Positions 54,577 through 62,046 of a stretch of 64,000 bases of DNA are shown here, piece by piece. The notes beneath the pieces are model-generated. The model was not told the DNA's origin and searched no databases. It was given only the letters and a program-made list of their open reading frames with translations. The translations under genes were made by a program, and so were the position numbers. The DNA is from Geothermovivens sp964644845 (GTDB lineage Bacteria; Zhuqueibacterota; Zhuqueibacteria; Oleimicrobiales; Geothermoviventaceae), in the NCBI GenBank assembly GCA_964644845.1, contig CAZXXS010000041.1, positions 18,499 to 82,498 of the forward strand, read 5' to 3'. The first letter of the stretch is position 1; each line of letters opens with the position of its first letter.

Positions 54577-55747
54577 CGGTGCCCTGGAAATAGTAATCGG
54601 CGTCTGGCGCCGCCGTTTCCGAGGAAGAGCTGAAAGACCCACCAATCATTACGGGCATGATGACCATCATGAACTCCTCGCCGACCACCTGCTCCGACGG
54701 AAAAACCAGCGCTCCCGTTTGACCATCCTGCAGCTTGAAGATAACGTCTGGCGTGTCCACGTGTCGCAAAATGTCAATCAAAAACTGCGCGTTGTACGCC
54801 ACGACAAGCTCTGGGCCGTCGTAGTCAATTGTCAATTTTTCTCGTGCTCCACCGCCGTACTCTTCGTCTTCCGCGCTAATTTCGAGACTGGTGTGTTCGA
54901 GTTTGAACGTCACGGCGTTCGAAATGGCGCTCGCGAAGACCCGCACACGGCGGACCGACGCTGCCAAATCCTCTCTTCCCACGACCATCCGAAACTGGTT
55001 GTCCATCGGAATCGTGCGTTCGTACTGCGGGTATTTTGCGGCAATCAGTTTGGAGTAGATCGTCGTGTCACCAAGCTCGAACACCATGTGCTCTTTACTG
55101 GCGCGCAACGTCACCTCATCCGCAGCGTCTGTGTTCCTCAGAAGAACGTTGAGCGACTTCGTGGGTAAAATGCACTTCTTACCGTCGAGTGCGTCGTTCA
55201 CGTCTTTCTTTACCGTTCTGGAGAGCCGATGTCCGTCAGTGGCCACAATGCGCAGCTCTTTTTCAACAAATTCGAAGAGTACACCAGTTAGCGCTAAACG
55301 TAACTGGTCGGTGGAAACCGCAAACAACGCTCGGTTGAGCATGCGCGTCAGCGCGTCAGTGGGGAGACGCACCTGTTCAGGGCTTGTTGGGACGACAATC
55401 GCTGGGTACTCTTCTTTGGCTGTGCCCGGAAAGCGGTATTCTCCCTGCGGTGTACGCACCAAAAGTTGCAAACCGTCAATTTCGAATTCGATTGGAATGT
55501 CCGGGAGTTCCCGAATGACTTCGTAGAATGGTTTAGCGGGAATCGCAATGGCGCCGGCCTCAGGTGCTTCGATTGGCACAGAAGTTCGAACGGACATTTC
55601 GAGGTCCGTACCAACAATCTCCAGCTTGTCAGGGAGAACATTCAAGAGGACGTTTGTCAACACAGGCACTGTGGAACGGGCAGGGACAACACCGTACACG
55701 CGTTGAAGGCCCGTCATGAGGGACTGGCGGTCAATGTTAAAATGCAT
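54566..55747 (-). CDS. dnaN: DNA polymerase III beta sliding clamp
   Basis: A 393-residue clamp protein that rings DNA and holds polymerase III. The three-fold clamp repeat is evident, with the typical start MHFNIDRQSLMTGLQRVYGVV, central ATDGHRLSRT and the C-terminal VMPVMI that contributes to the partner-binding pocket. After this come about 25 extra acidic residues (SSSETAAPDADYYFQGTDAD), more than the usual ending. The ATG follows ACGGAGGCTCAGCC. Its promoter lies inside the AT-rich part of the origin. It heads the dnaN-recF-dciA-gyrB block. Confidence 0.98.
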   Translation of the reverse strand: MHFNIDRQSLMTGLQRVYGVVPARSTVPVLTNVLLNVLPDKLEIVGTDLEMSVRTSVPIEAPEAGAIAIPAKPFYEVIRELPDIPIEFEIDGLQLLVRTPQGEYRFPGTAKEEYPAIVVPTSPEQVRLPTDALTRMLNRALFAVSTDQLRLALTGVLFEFVEKELRIVATDGHRLSRTVKKDVNDALDGKKCILPTKSLNVLLRNTDAADEVTLRASKEHMVFELGDTTIYSKLIAAKYPQYERTIPMDNQFRMVVGREDLAASVRRVRVFASAISNAVTFKLEHTSLEISAEDEEYGGGAREKLTIDYDGPELVVAYNAQFLIDILRHVDTPDVIFKLQDGQTGALVFPSEQVVGEEFMMVIMPVMIGGSFSSSSETAAPDADYYFQGTDAD

Positions 55748-55785
55748 GGCTGAGCCTCCGTAAGTTCACTTCCCGAAATCGGTTT

Positions 55786-55814
55786 AAATTAAGCAAATAG
55801 CTTGTACTTTGCAA
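55786..55814 (-). promoter_or_regulatory. Sigma70-type promoter of dnaN
   Basis: On the - strand TTGCAA (55814-55809) and TAATTT (55791-55786) are 17 bases apart. The promoter overlaps the AT-rich part of the putative origin, so initiation and dnaN transcription may interfere. Confidence 0.75.
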
Positions 55815-56061
55815 TAAGTAGTTAGAAAGACTAAAAGAGTAGTTTTAGTAACCCGTGTGGATAAGTGGAGAAAGGACGGCCAAAGCGTTGAAGTCCAGAT
55901 CAGAATAAGGATTTAGGGAGGGACGGAGGGATGTGGAAAAAGGCGTAAGAAGTGTGGAGAGAATGTGGAAAAAAGGGCGGTCGGGAAGAATGTGGAGAGA
56001 AGGCAAGAAAGAGCACAGCAGGGACGTGGGCGTTGTCCACAGGACACGAAGGTTATCCACA
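55786..56061. other. Putative oriC between dnaN and dnaA
   Basis: An AT-rich stretch (55786-55850) is followed by a perfect DnaA box TGTGGATAA (55856-55864). Four further TGTGGA cores lie at 55932, 55953, 55964 and 55991, a near-perfect TTGTCCACA at 56033-56041 and a perfect TTATCCACA at 56053-56061. Read on the - strand, the first box is followed by CGGG and then TTACTAAAACTACT, similar to the GC spacer plus DnaA-trio element of the Bacillus origin. The G/C strand bias flips here: the + strand goes from C-rich in dnaN to G-rich beyond 55850. Confidence 0.8.
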
Positions 56062-56139
56062 CAGTTGTGAACAGGGTTATCAGCGAAGCAACGGTGCAAG
56101 AAAGGGACGAACTGAGTGCGGCGAAAAGCGCGGCAAAAG

Positions 56140-57495
56140 CTAAAGCGTGGCAATGTCGATTTTCCTTTGAATGTCAGCAAGGTCGCGGCGGAGATTGGCA
56201 TCCTTCGTGAGAGCTTTTTCGATGGTCTGGACGCCATGAAGAACCGTGGTGTGATCGCGGCCGCCGAAGTGTAAGCCGATCGTTTTGAGGGAGGCATTGG
56301 TAAGGCGTTTCGCCAGATACATGGCCACTTGGCGCGCAAGGGCGATCTCTTGCTTGCGCGAGCGGGCGCGGAGAAGATCGTCAGCGAAGCCGTAGTGCTC
56401 GGCGACGATGGACTGAATCAGCTCGATGCTGATTTGTTTCTGCTTTGGCTTTACGATGTCACGAAGGACCTCCTTGGCAAGCGTCAGGGTGATGTCGCGG
56501 CCAGTGAGAGAGGAATAAGCAAGAAGGCGGATGAGGGAGCCCTCGAGCTCGCGGATGTTTGAAGTGATGTGGGTCGCGATGAAATCGAGGATTTCCGGAT
56601 CGAATTCGGCACCGCTTTCTTCGGCCTTTCGATTGAGAATGGCGAGGCGGGTCTCGTAATCAGGTGGCTGAATGTCGGTGACGAGACCGGACTGAAAGCG
56701 GCTGATCAAACGCTCCTCCATGCCGTGCAGGTCGCGCGGTGGGCGGTCAGAAGTGAGGACGATCTGCTTTCCCTTCTGGTGCAGGCTATTAAAGGTGTGG
56801 AAAAACTCCTCTTGGGTGCGCTCCTTGTTGACGAAAAACTGAATATCATCGAGAAGGAGAACGTCTACGGAGCGGTAACGCGCGCTGAATTCGGTGCTTC
56901 GGTTCTGTTGAATGGCGGTAATAAAGTCGAGGGTGAAGCGCTCGCTGGAAACATAAAGGACTTTGGCGGGGGAATCGCTGGCGCGGATGTGGTTGCCAAT
57001 GGCCTGAAGAAGGTGAGTCTTGCCGAGACCGACGCCGCCGTAGATGACGAGGGGGTTGAAACTGGTTCGACCGGGGGATTGGGCGACAGCGAAAGCGGCG
57101 GCGCGGGCGAACTGGTTGTTGTTGCCCTCCACGAAGTTGTCGAAGGTGTAGCGCAGGCTGAGCTGCGTTTCGGAGTCGAGACCGTTTGGGGGAGGACTGG
57201 AGGGACGAGCAAAGGCGGGGGCCGGCTGTTTTTCGACGTCCTGGATCTGGTACAAAAGGGTAGCGTCGGGGCCGAGGGTGTCGCGGAGAGCGCTGAGAAG
57301 AAGGGAGCGGTAGTGCTGGTCCAGCCACTCGTGGAAAAAGCGGCTTGGGACCTCCACGAGAAGGCGGTTGGCCTCAAGGCGGACAGGACGAATCGGATTG
57401 AACCAAGTGTGGAAGGTCTGGGGATTCACGGACTGGCGAATGATTGAAAGACACTGATTCCAGATGCTTGTGGGGTCGGGTGTATTCTGGTTCAT
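56140..57495 (-). CDS. dnaA: Chromosomal replication initiator DnaA
   Basis: A protein of about 451 residues. Domain I starts at WNQCLSIIRQSVNPQTFHTWF, the AAA+ domain has Walker A GGVGLGKTH and Walker B LLLDDIQF, and the DNA-binding domain IV has GGRDHTTVLH. ATG 57495 is preferred over the in-frame GTG at 57531, because that GTG sits within a DnaA box and next to a TATAAA -10-like element, so it would lie at or before the transcription start. A DnaA box over this promoter suggests self-repression. Unlike the dnaN side, the + strand across this gene is strongly G-rich, so the gene appears to be transcribed against replication. Confidence 0.97.
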   Translation of the reverse strand: MNQNTPDPTSIWNQCLSIIRQSVNPQTFHTWFNPIRPVRLEANRLLVEVPSRFFHEWLDQHYRSLLLSALRDTLGPDATLLYQIQDVEKQPAPAFARPSSPPPNGLDSETQLSLRYTFDNFVEGNNNQFARAAAFAVAQSPGRTSFNPLVIYGGVGLGKTHLLQAIGNHIRASDSPAKVLYVSSERFTLDFITAIQQNRSTEFSARYRSVDVLLLDDIQFFVNKERTQEEFFHTFNSLHQKGKQIVLTSDRPPRDLHGMEERLISRFQSGLVTDIQPPDYETRLAILNRKAEESGAEFDPEILDFIATHITSNIRELEGSLIRLLAYSSLTGRDITLTLAKEVLRDIVKPKQKQISIELIQSIVAEHYGFADDLLRARSRKQEIALARQVAMYLAKRLTNASLKTIGLHFGGRDHTTVLHGVQTIEKALTKDANLRRDLADIQRKIDIATL

Positions 57496-57523
57496 AACGG
57501 CAAATCCAGCAGTTGGAAGAAGG

Positions 57524-57539
57524 TTATCCACATTTTATA
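57524..57539 (-). promoter_or_regulatory. dnaA promoter -10 overlapped by a DnaA box
   Basis: TATAAA on the - strand (57539-57534) is a likely -10; the matching -35 (CTCATC) is poor. The perfect DnaA box TTATCCACA at 57524-57532 covers the expected transcription start, a common arrangement for autoregulation. Confidence 0.55.
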
Positions 57540-57862
57540 AACAGATGCACGCGGTTGATGAGGTGCAGCAGTAAGACGAGGTTAGTTTGAGTTAACAGCT
57601 TAAAACGACTTGTAAAACAAGAAGTTAGGCAAATAGTAACCCAAAGGTGTTAACCGGAAAAAGGAAATAGAGTGAAAAGTGGGGAAGGTAAGTTATCCAC
57701 AATCTTTCCACCTACTGGGTAACGGTGGCACTTTAGAATAAGAAAAAATGTGAGAGACGCAAGAAGTTTGTTGGGTTGGGGGTGACGGGGGATGATGGGT
57801 TGCGAGGTTGGTAAAAGGGACGGAGAAAGCGGGGGGCACAGGCCGGAGACGGGAAAATGAAC
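57540..57862. other. dnaA-rpmH intergenic with a further DnaA box
   Basis: The region is AT-richer than its surroundings up to 57660 and holds a perfect DnaA box TTATCCACA at 57693-57701. Together with the box at 57524-57532 it forms a second DnaA-binding area, about 1.6 kb from the dnaN-dnaA cluster, giving a bipartite layout around dnaA. No gene is seen. Confidence 0.6.
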
Positions 57863-57891
57863 TTGTTTTTTTGGCAAGGGATGGCTACCTT
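57863..57891 (+). promoter_or_regulatory. Sigma70-type promoter of the rpmH operon
   Basis: TTGTTT at 57863-57868 and TACCTT at 57886-57891 are 17 bases apart. The leader would be about 80 bases and contains a GC-rich inverted repeat (GGCCCC/GGGGGC near 57931). Confidence 0.6.
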
Positions 57892-57979
57892 TCTTTTTTG
57901 GGAAGCAAGACGTGAATTTTAGGTATGTTAGGCCCCGCGGGGGCGCTGAAGGAGCAGAGCAAAAGATGGAGGTGTATCG

Positions 57980-58126
57980 ATGAAGAGGACGTACCAGCCG
58001 AGTAGGATTCGGCGTAGGCGGACACATGGGTTTCGGGCGCGCATGGCGACGGCTGCGGGGAGGAAAGTTCTACGCAGGAGGCGGGCGAAGGGAAGAAAGA
58101 GGTTGACGGTCAGCGACGAGTTTTGA
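57980..58126 (+). CDS. rpmH: 50S ribosomal protein L34
   Basis: A 48-residue, strongly basic ribosomal protein. It starts MKRTYQPSRIRRRRTHGFRARM, which is nearly identical to L34 of other bacteria, and has the GRKVLRRRRAKGRKRL middle; the tail LTVSDEF is slightly extended. GGAGGTG at 57968-57974 precedes the ATG. It is the first gene of the conserved rpmH-rnpA-yidD-yidC cluster that flanks many bacterial origins. Confidence 0.98.
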   Translation: MKRTYQPSRIRRRRTHGFRARMATAAGRKVLRRRRAKGRKRLTVSDEF

Positions 58127-58132
58127 GGTCGT

Positions 58133-58522
58133 GTGAAAGAAAAAGGAGCAAAGCGCGGGTTTCGGCTACCGAGAAAGAGGATCCTGAGGGGGCGGGGAGC
58201 GTTCGAAGCGGTCTTTGATCATGGAAAGGTAGTCCGGGGACAGTTCGTGGACGTGTTCTACTTGTGGAGGGGACAGGAGCTCAGGGTAGGCTTCGCGGTG
58301 AGCAGGCGAGTCCGACGAAAGGTGGATCGGAACCGGGCGAAAAGGAGAGTAAAGGAAGCCTACAGGCTGAAGCAAGATGGTTTTCCGGAGATAGGGAATA
58401 CTGTCCTGTTGGCGCGGGAAGGGGTGCTGCAGGCAAAGTGGAGTGATTTGATCCGTGACGTGGAGGAGCTGGGTAGAAAACTCACGGCGATGGCTGAGCG
58501 GGCTGGACAGGGCGGTAGGTAG
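58133..58522 (+). CDS. rnpA: Ribonuclease P protein component
   Basis: A 129-residue basic protein that assists the RNase P RNA in 5' maturation of tRNA. The signature RNRAKRRVKEAYR (family consensus RNRxKR) is present after GFAVSRRVRRKVDR, preceded by FRLPRKRILRGRGAFEAVF. The start is GTG at 58133, seven bases after the rpmH stop, with GAGG in the stop region as ribosome-binding site. No RNase P RNA gene is in this window. The end overlaps the yidD frame. Confidence 0.95.
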   Translation: MKEKGAKRGFRLPRKRILRGRGAFEAVFDHGKVVRGQFVDVFYLWRGQELRVGFAVSRRVRRKVDRNRAKRRVKEAYRLKQDGFPEIGNTVLLAREGVLQAKWSDLIRDVEELGRKLTAMAERAGQGGR

Positions 58523-58775
58523 GGCTGGAGCCGCGCTGGTCCGGGCGTATCAGATTTCGTTGGGCAGTGTTTTGCCGCCGAGCTGTCGGTACGTTCCCAG
58601 TTGCTCGGAGTACACAGCTGGTGCGCTAAGACGATTTGGTCTGTTGCGTGGACTGGTGTTGGGAGCATGGCGAGTGTTGCGGTGCAACCCGTGGTCGCGG
58701 GGTGGCTACGACCCCGTGCCGATGGAGTTCAAAATACGAGGTGGGAGAGAGACTGTAGAGAATGGAGTTCGATAA
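58455..58775 (+). CDS. yidD: YidD membrane-insertion efficiency factor
   Basis: A small protein with the YidD core: LVRAYQISLGSVLPPSCRYVPSCSEYTAGALRRFGLLRG, with three conserved cysteines, then LRCNPWSRGGYDPVP. It is thought to aid YidC-dependent membrane insertion and sits at the inner membrane through an amphipathic helix. The frame allows GTG at 58455 (106 residues), which overlaps rnpA by 68 bases; the family normally begins about 25 residues before the CRYxPSCS motif, so a later start near 58510 is possible. It overlaps yidC by 14 bases. Confidence 0.92.
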   Translation: MTWRSWVENSRRWLSGLDRAVGRAGAALVRAYQISLGSVLPPSCRYVPSCSEYTAGALRRFGLLRGLVLGAWRVLRCNPWSRGGYDPVPMEFKIRGGRETVENGVR

Positions 58776-60552
58776 GAGAACAATCATTGCGTTTGTTTTG
58801 ATGGGGTTGTTGCTGGTCTTCATGCAAACGGACGTGTACAAGCGCTGGCTGTACGGCGGGAAAGTACCGACGTCGGTAAGGGATGCAGGTGCGGGCGGAA
58901 TGGCGGCAGCGGACAGCGGGGTGGTTGAGAATGGGGGAGGAGAGGTTGCGAGGACCGGAGCCGCGGAGACAAACAAAGGGTTGGAGAGCAGCAGGAGAGA
59001 GGGGATTGAGGAGGGTCAACCAGCTGAAGGGCTTGTGGAGCCGTTGACGAATAGAGGGGTGGAGAGGAAGATTGTGGTGAGGACGGACTTGTGGCGGGGT
59101 GTGTTGAGCACGCGGGGCGCCCGAGTGGTGAGTTGGAAGTTGACGCGGTTTTTGCGACCGGACAGCCAGCTGGTTGAGATAGTCGGGAAGGAAGGCGGAG
59201 ACAACCTTGGGTTTCGATTTGTGGTTGGGGCGGATACGTTAGACACGGGGGAATGGAGTTTTGAAACGGACGCGGCGGACACGGTGAGTTTGGCGGAGGC
59301 GCAGAGAGACACAGTGCGCTTCTGGGTAAGGCTGGCGGATGGACGGAGGGTTGAAAAGGAGTTTGTTTTCGAGGGAGGAAAGTACGGCTTTCAGGTAGGG
59401 GTGCGCTTGGATGGTTGGGATGAGGTGGTGTCCGACAAGAGTTATCGATTTGTTTGGGGCGGGGGGATGTCCAGCACAGAGGCCAGAGTGGCCGAGGATA
59501 TGGGGTACACAAAGGCGTACGCGTTGCTCGGAAAGAGCCTGGAGAAGTTCGACGTCAAGAGTGCGAAGGTCAAGCGGCAGGAGATCAGTGGTGTCACGGA
59601 TTGGGTTGCAACAAGGACGAAGTACTTTACGGTAGCGATTATTCCGGCATCGGGAAAGGGAGAGGCGGCGGAGTTCCGTGGCGAGACGGAAAGGAGGGGT
59701 AAGGATGTTCTGAAGTACTACGATGTCGGGGTGCGGATGCCCTTGGTGAACCGGCGACAGGAGGACGTGTACCGGGTTTACATTGGCCCACTGGACTATT
59801 TCATCATCAGGGGCTACGGCGTCGGGCTGGAGCGGATGATGGATTTCGGCTGGAGTCTAATCCGCCCAATCAGCAAGGCCGTACTGATTCTGTTTCGGTG
59901 GATGCACCAGTTCATACCGAACTACGGTGTGGTCCTGGTGATTTTTTCGATTCTGGTGAAGCTTGTGGTCTTTCCGTTGACGCGGAAGAGCTACGTGTCG
60001 ATGAAGCAGATGCAGCTGCTTCAGCCGCGACTGGCGGAGCTGAAAGAAAGGTACGGCAAGGATCCGCAGAGGCTGAACAAGGAGACCATGAAGCTGTACA
60101 AGGAACACGGCGTGAATCCAATGAGCGGATGCCTGCCGATGTTGCTCCAGTTTCCGCTGCTGTACGCGCTTTTCATCGTGTTCAGGAGTACAATCGAACT
60201 GCGTGGTGCGGGATTTGTGTGGTGGATCAAGGACTTGTCTCAGCCGGACACGATTGCGAAGCTGCCGTTTGCGTTGCCACTGTACGGGGATTCGGTGAAT
60301 GTACTGCCGATTGTGATGGCGGTGACGATGTTGATCCAGCAGAAGATGAGCATCACGGACCCGAAACAAAAAGCGATGGTTTATTTGATGCCGGTTTTCT
60401 TCATGTTGCTCTTTAACAATTTCCCGAGTGGGCTGAACCTCTACTACACATTGTTCAACGTGTTCACGATTATTCAGCAGAAGATGATACCGGAGCCGGA
60501 GATTGTGCTGGAAACGGGGAAGAAGGGGAAAGGGCGCAAGACGAGGCGTTGA
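58762..60552 (+). CDS. yidC: Membrane protein insertase YidC
   Basis: A 596-residue insertase of the Gram-negative type. An N-terminal transmembrane helix (RTIIAFVLMGLLLVFMQ) and a low-complexity linker lead into the periplasmic P1 beta-domain (about residues 90-350). The conserved five-helix core follows, with IPNYGVVLVIFSILVKLVVFPLT, the MKQMQLLQPRLAELKERY cytoplasmic loop, and NPMSGCLPMLLQFPLLYALF. The basic C-terminus (GKKGKGRKTRR) may touch ribosomes. It works alone or with SecYEG to insert membrane proteins. It overlaps yidD, and a terminator follows 28 bases after the stop. Confidence 0.97.
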   Translation: MEFDKRTIIAFVLMGLLLVFMQTDVYKRWLYGGKVPTSVRDAGAGGMAAADSGVVENGGGEVARTGAAETNKGLESSRREGIEEGQPAEGLVEPLTNRGVERKIVVRTDLWRGVLSTRGARVVSWKLTRFLRPDSQLVEIVGKEGGDNLGFRFVVGADTLDTGEWSFETDAADTVSLAEAQRDTVRFWVRLADGRRVEKEFVFEGGKYGFQVGVRLDGWDEVVSDKSYRFVWGGGMSSTEARVAEDMGYTKAYALLGKSLEKFDVKSAKVKRQEISGVTDWVATRTKYFTVAIIPASGKGEAAEFRGETERRGKDVLKYYDVGVRMPLVNRRQEDVYRVYIGPLDYFIIRGYGVGLERMMDFGWSLIRPISKAVLILFRWMHQFIPNYGVVLVIFSILVKLVVFPLTRKSYVSMKQMQLLQPRLAELKERYGKDPQRLNKETMKLYKEHGVNPMSGCLPMLLQFPLLYALFIVFRSTIELRGAGFVWWIKDLSQPDTIAKLPFALPLYGDSVNVLPIVMAVTMLIQQKMSITDPKQKAMVYLMPVFFMLLFNNFPSGLNLYYTLFNVFTIIQQKMIPEPEIVLETGKKGKGRKTRR

Positions 60553-60579
60553 CAGGGAGGAGCGAAGCGGAAGCGAAGC

Positions 60580-60618
60580 AGCCCTACTTGAGCGACGGCC
60601 GAGTGGGGCTATTTTTTT
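60580..60618 (+). terminator. Terminator or attenuator immediately before mnmE
   Basis: AGCCCTACTTG pairs with CGAGTGGGGCT (with G-U pairs) to give a stem of about 11 bp, followed by A and seven T residues (60612-60618). The mnmE ribosome-binding site GAGGGG (60619-60624) and ATG (60629) follow directly, so no promoter fits between terminator and gene. Confidence 0.75.
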
Positions 60619-60628
60619 GAGGGGTTGA

Positions 60629-62011
60629 ATGAAGGAACTCGAGGACACGATCGCAGCGGTGGCGACTCCCCTCGGGACCGGAGGCATTGGGGTGGTGCGG
60701 GTGAGCGGCGGGAGGGCCTGGGAAATCGGGTGCGCGCTGGGGCGGCTGCCGCTGGACGGCGTGGAGGCCAGACGACTGTACGTGCGTCGCCTGCGATCGA
60801 AGGAGGGGGAAGTTCTGGACGAGGGCGTTTTGGCGTTCTTCAAAGGGCCGGAGTCGTACACAGGGGAGGATGTGGTGGAAATTTCGTGCCACGGGGGGCG
60901 CCTGGTGGTGAGGAGGGTGCTGGAGGAAGTGATAAGAATGGGCGCGCGGATGGCCGAGCGGGGGGAGTTCACGCGGCGGGCGTTCATGCACGGAAAGATG
61001 GATCTGACGCAGGTGGAAGGGGTGGGGGCGATCATTGGGGCCCGATCAGAAAGTGGGTTGAGAGCGGGACTGGGCCTGTACGAGGGGCGGTTGGGAAGAA
61101 GGCTGCGGGAGATTCGGAGAGAGCTGGTGCGGTTCGCGAGCTTACTGGAGCTCGAGCTGGATTTCGCGGACGAGGATGTGGAGTTTGCGTCGAGGCAGGA
61201 GCTCCTGGGGACTGTGGAGGGGGTTCTGGATGAGCTGGAAAGGGCGAAAAGGTCGTACCGGAAGGGCAGGCGGCTGGTGGAGGGCGTCCGCACGGTGATT
61301 GTGGGGCCTCCGAATGTGGGGAAGAGCAGCTTGATGAACGCGCTTTTGGAGGAGGAAAGGGCACTGGTGACGGAAGTGCCGGGGACAACGAGGGACACGG
61401 TGGAAGAGGGGGTTGAAATTGGTGGGCTGCTGTTCCGTCTGGTGGACACAGCAGGACTGAGGGAAACGGCCGATCGGGTGGAGATTCTGGGAATTGATCG
61501 GGCGTGGAGGGAGATTGGGAGGGCGGATGTCGTGCTGTTGGTGGTAGATGGAAGTGCGGAGAATGAGGGGTGCGCGGTTCCGGGGATTGTGCGGTCCGTG
61601 AAGGAGGCCGGAGCGGACGGGATTTTGGTTGTGAACAAAAAAGATCGCGGTGTTGGGGAATGGACAAGGAGAATTGCGAAGGATTGGCCGCGCGTGGAAG
61701 TGTCGGCGCTGCGGGGTGAGGGGTTGGAGGAGCTGGAAAAGCGTCTGGTGGAGGTTGCGCTGGGGAGGGAGGAGGAAAGCGGTTCAACCGAGTCGGAGTG
61801 GTTGGTGACGACGGCGCGACAGTACGAGGCGCTGGTGCGGGCGGCGGAGGCTTTGGAGCGGGCGAAAGAAACGCTGGAGCGAGGCTTGAGCGCGGAATTC
61901 ACCGCGTTTGAGCTGAGAGAGGCGTTGGATGCAATGGGCGAGGTGACGGGGGAAGTAACCACGGATGAAATACTGGAGCGAATCTTCGAGAATTTCTGCG
62001 TTGGGAAGTGA
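60629..62011 (+). CDS. mnmE: tRNA uridine-5-carboxymethylaminomethyl(34) synthesis GTPase MnmE
   Basis: A 460-residue GTPase that, with MnmG, modifies U34 of tRNA anticodons. The N-terminal folate-binding domain begins DTIAAVATPLGTGGIGVVR; the G domain has G1 GPPNVGKS (226-233), G2/G3 with TTRDT and DTAGLRET, and G4 NKKD. The C-terminus is FCVGK, the conserved CxGK whose Cys is needed for modification. GAGGGG precedes the ATG, directly after the upstream terminator. The stop TGA at 62009-62011 lies 35 bases before the likely mnmG start. Confidence 0.97.
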   Translation: MKELEDTIAAVATPLGTGGIGVVRVSGGRAWEIGCALGRLPLDGVEARRLYVRRLRSKEGEVLDEGVLAFFKGPESYTGEDVVEISCHGGRLVVRRVLEEVIRMGARMAERGEFTRRAFMHGKMDLTQVEGVGAIIGARSESGLRAGLGLYEGRLGRRLREIRRELVRFASLLELELDFADEDVEFASRQELLGTVEGVLDELERAKRSYRKGRRLVEGVRTVIVGPPNVGKSSLMNALLEEERALVTEVPGTTRDTVEEGVEIGGLLFRLVDTAGLRETADRVEILGIDRAWREIGRADVVLLVVDGSAENEGCAVPGIVRSVKEAGADGILVVNKKDRGVGEWTRRIAKDWPRVEVSALRGEGLEELEKRLVEVALGREEESGSTESEWLVTTARQYEALVRAAEALERAKETLERGLSAEFTAFELREALDAMGEVTGEVTTDEILERIFENFCVGK

Positions 62012-62030
62012 CGGTTTTTGAACAAGCGCG

Positions 62031-62046
62031 TGTTTCACGTGAAACA
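62031..62046. promoter_or_regulatory. parS chromosome-partition site
   Basis: TGTTTCACGTGAAACA is a perfect 16-bp palindrome and a full match to the bacterial parS consensus TGTTNCACGTGAAACA bound by ParB. It lies between mnmE and mnmG, about 6 kb from the putative origin, a usual location for parS. parA and parB are not in the window but often follow mnmG and rsmG. Confidence 0.93.

Noticed and set aside
55932..55996. Regularly recurring TGTGGA units considered as a CRISPR or tandem repeat
   Set aside because: Unit spacing is irregular (11 to 27 bases) and the core is the DnaA-box core next to dnaA, so origin boxes explain it better.
58050..58070. GGGGAGGAAAGTTC resembling the conserved GAGGAAAGUC core of RNase P RNA
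   Set aside because: It is part of the rpmH coding sequence and no other RNase P RNA elements are near.
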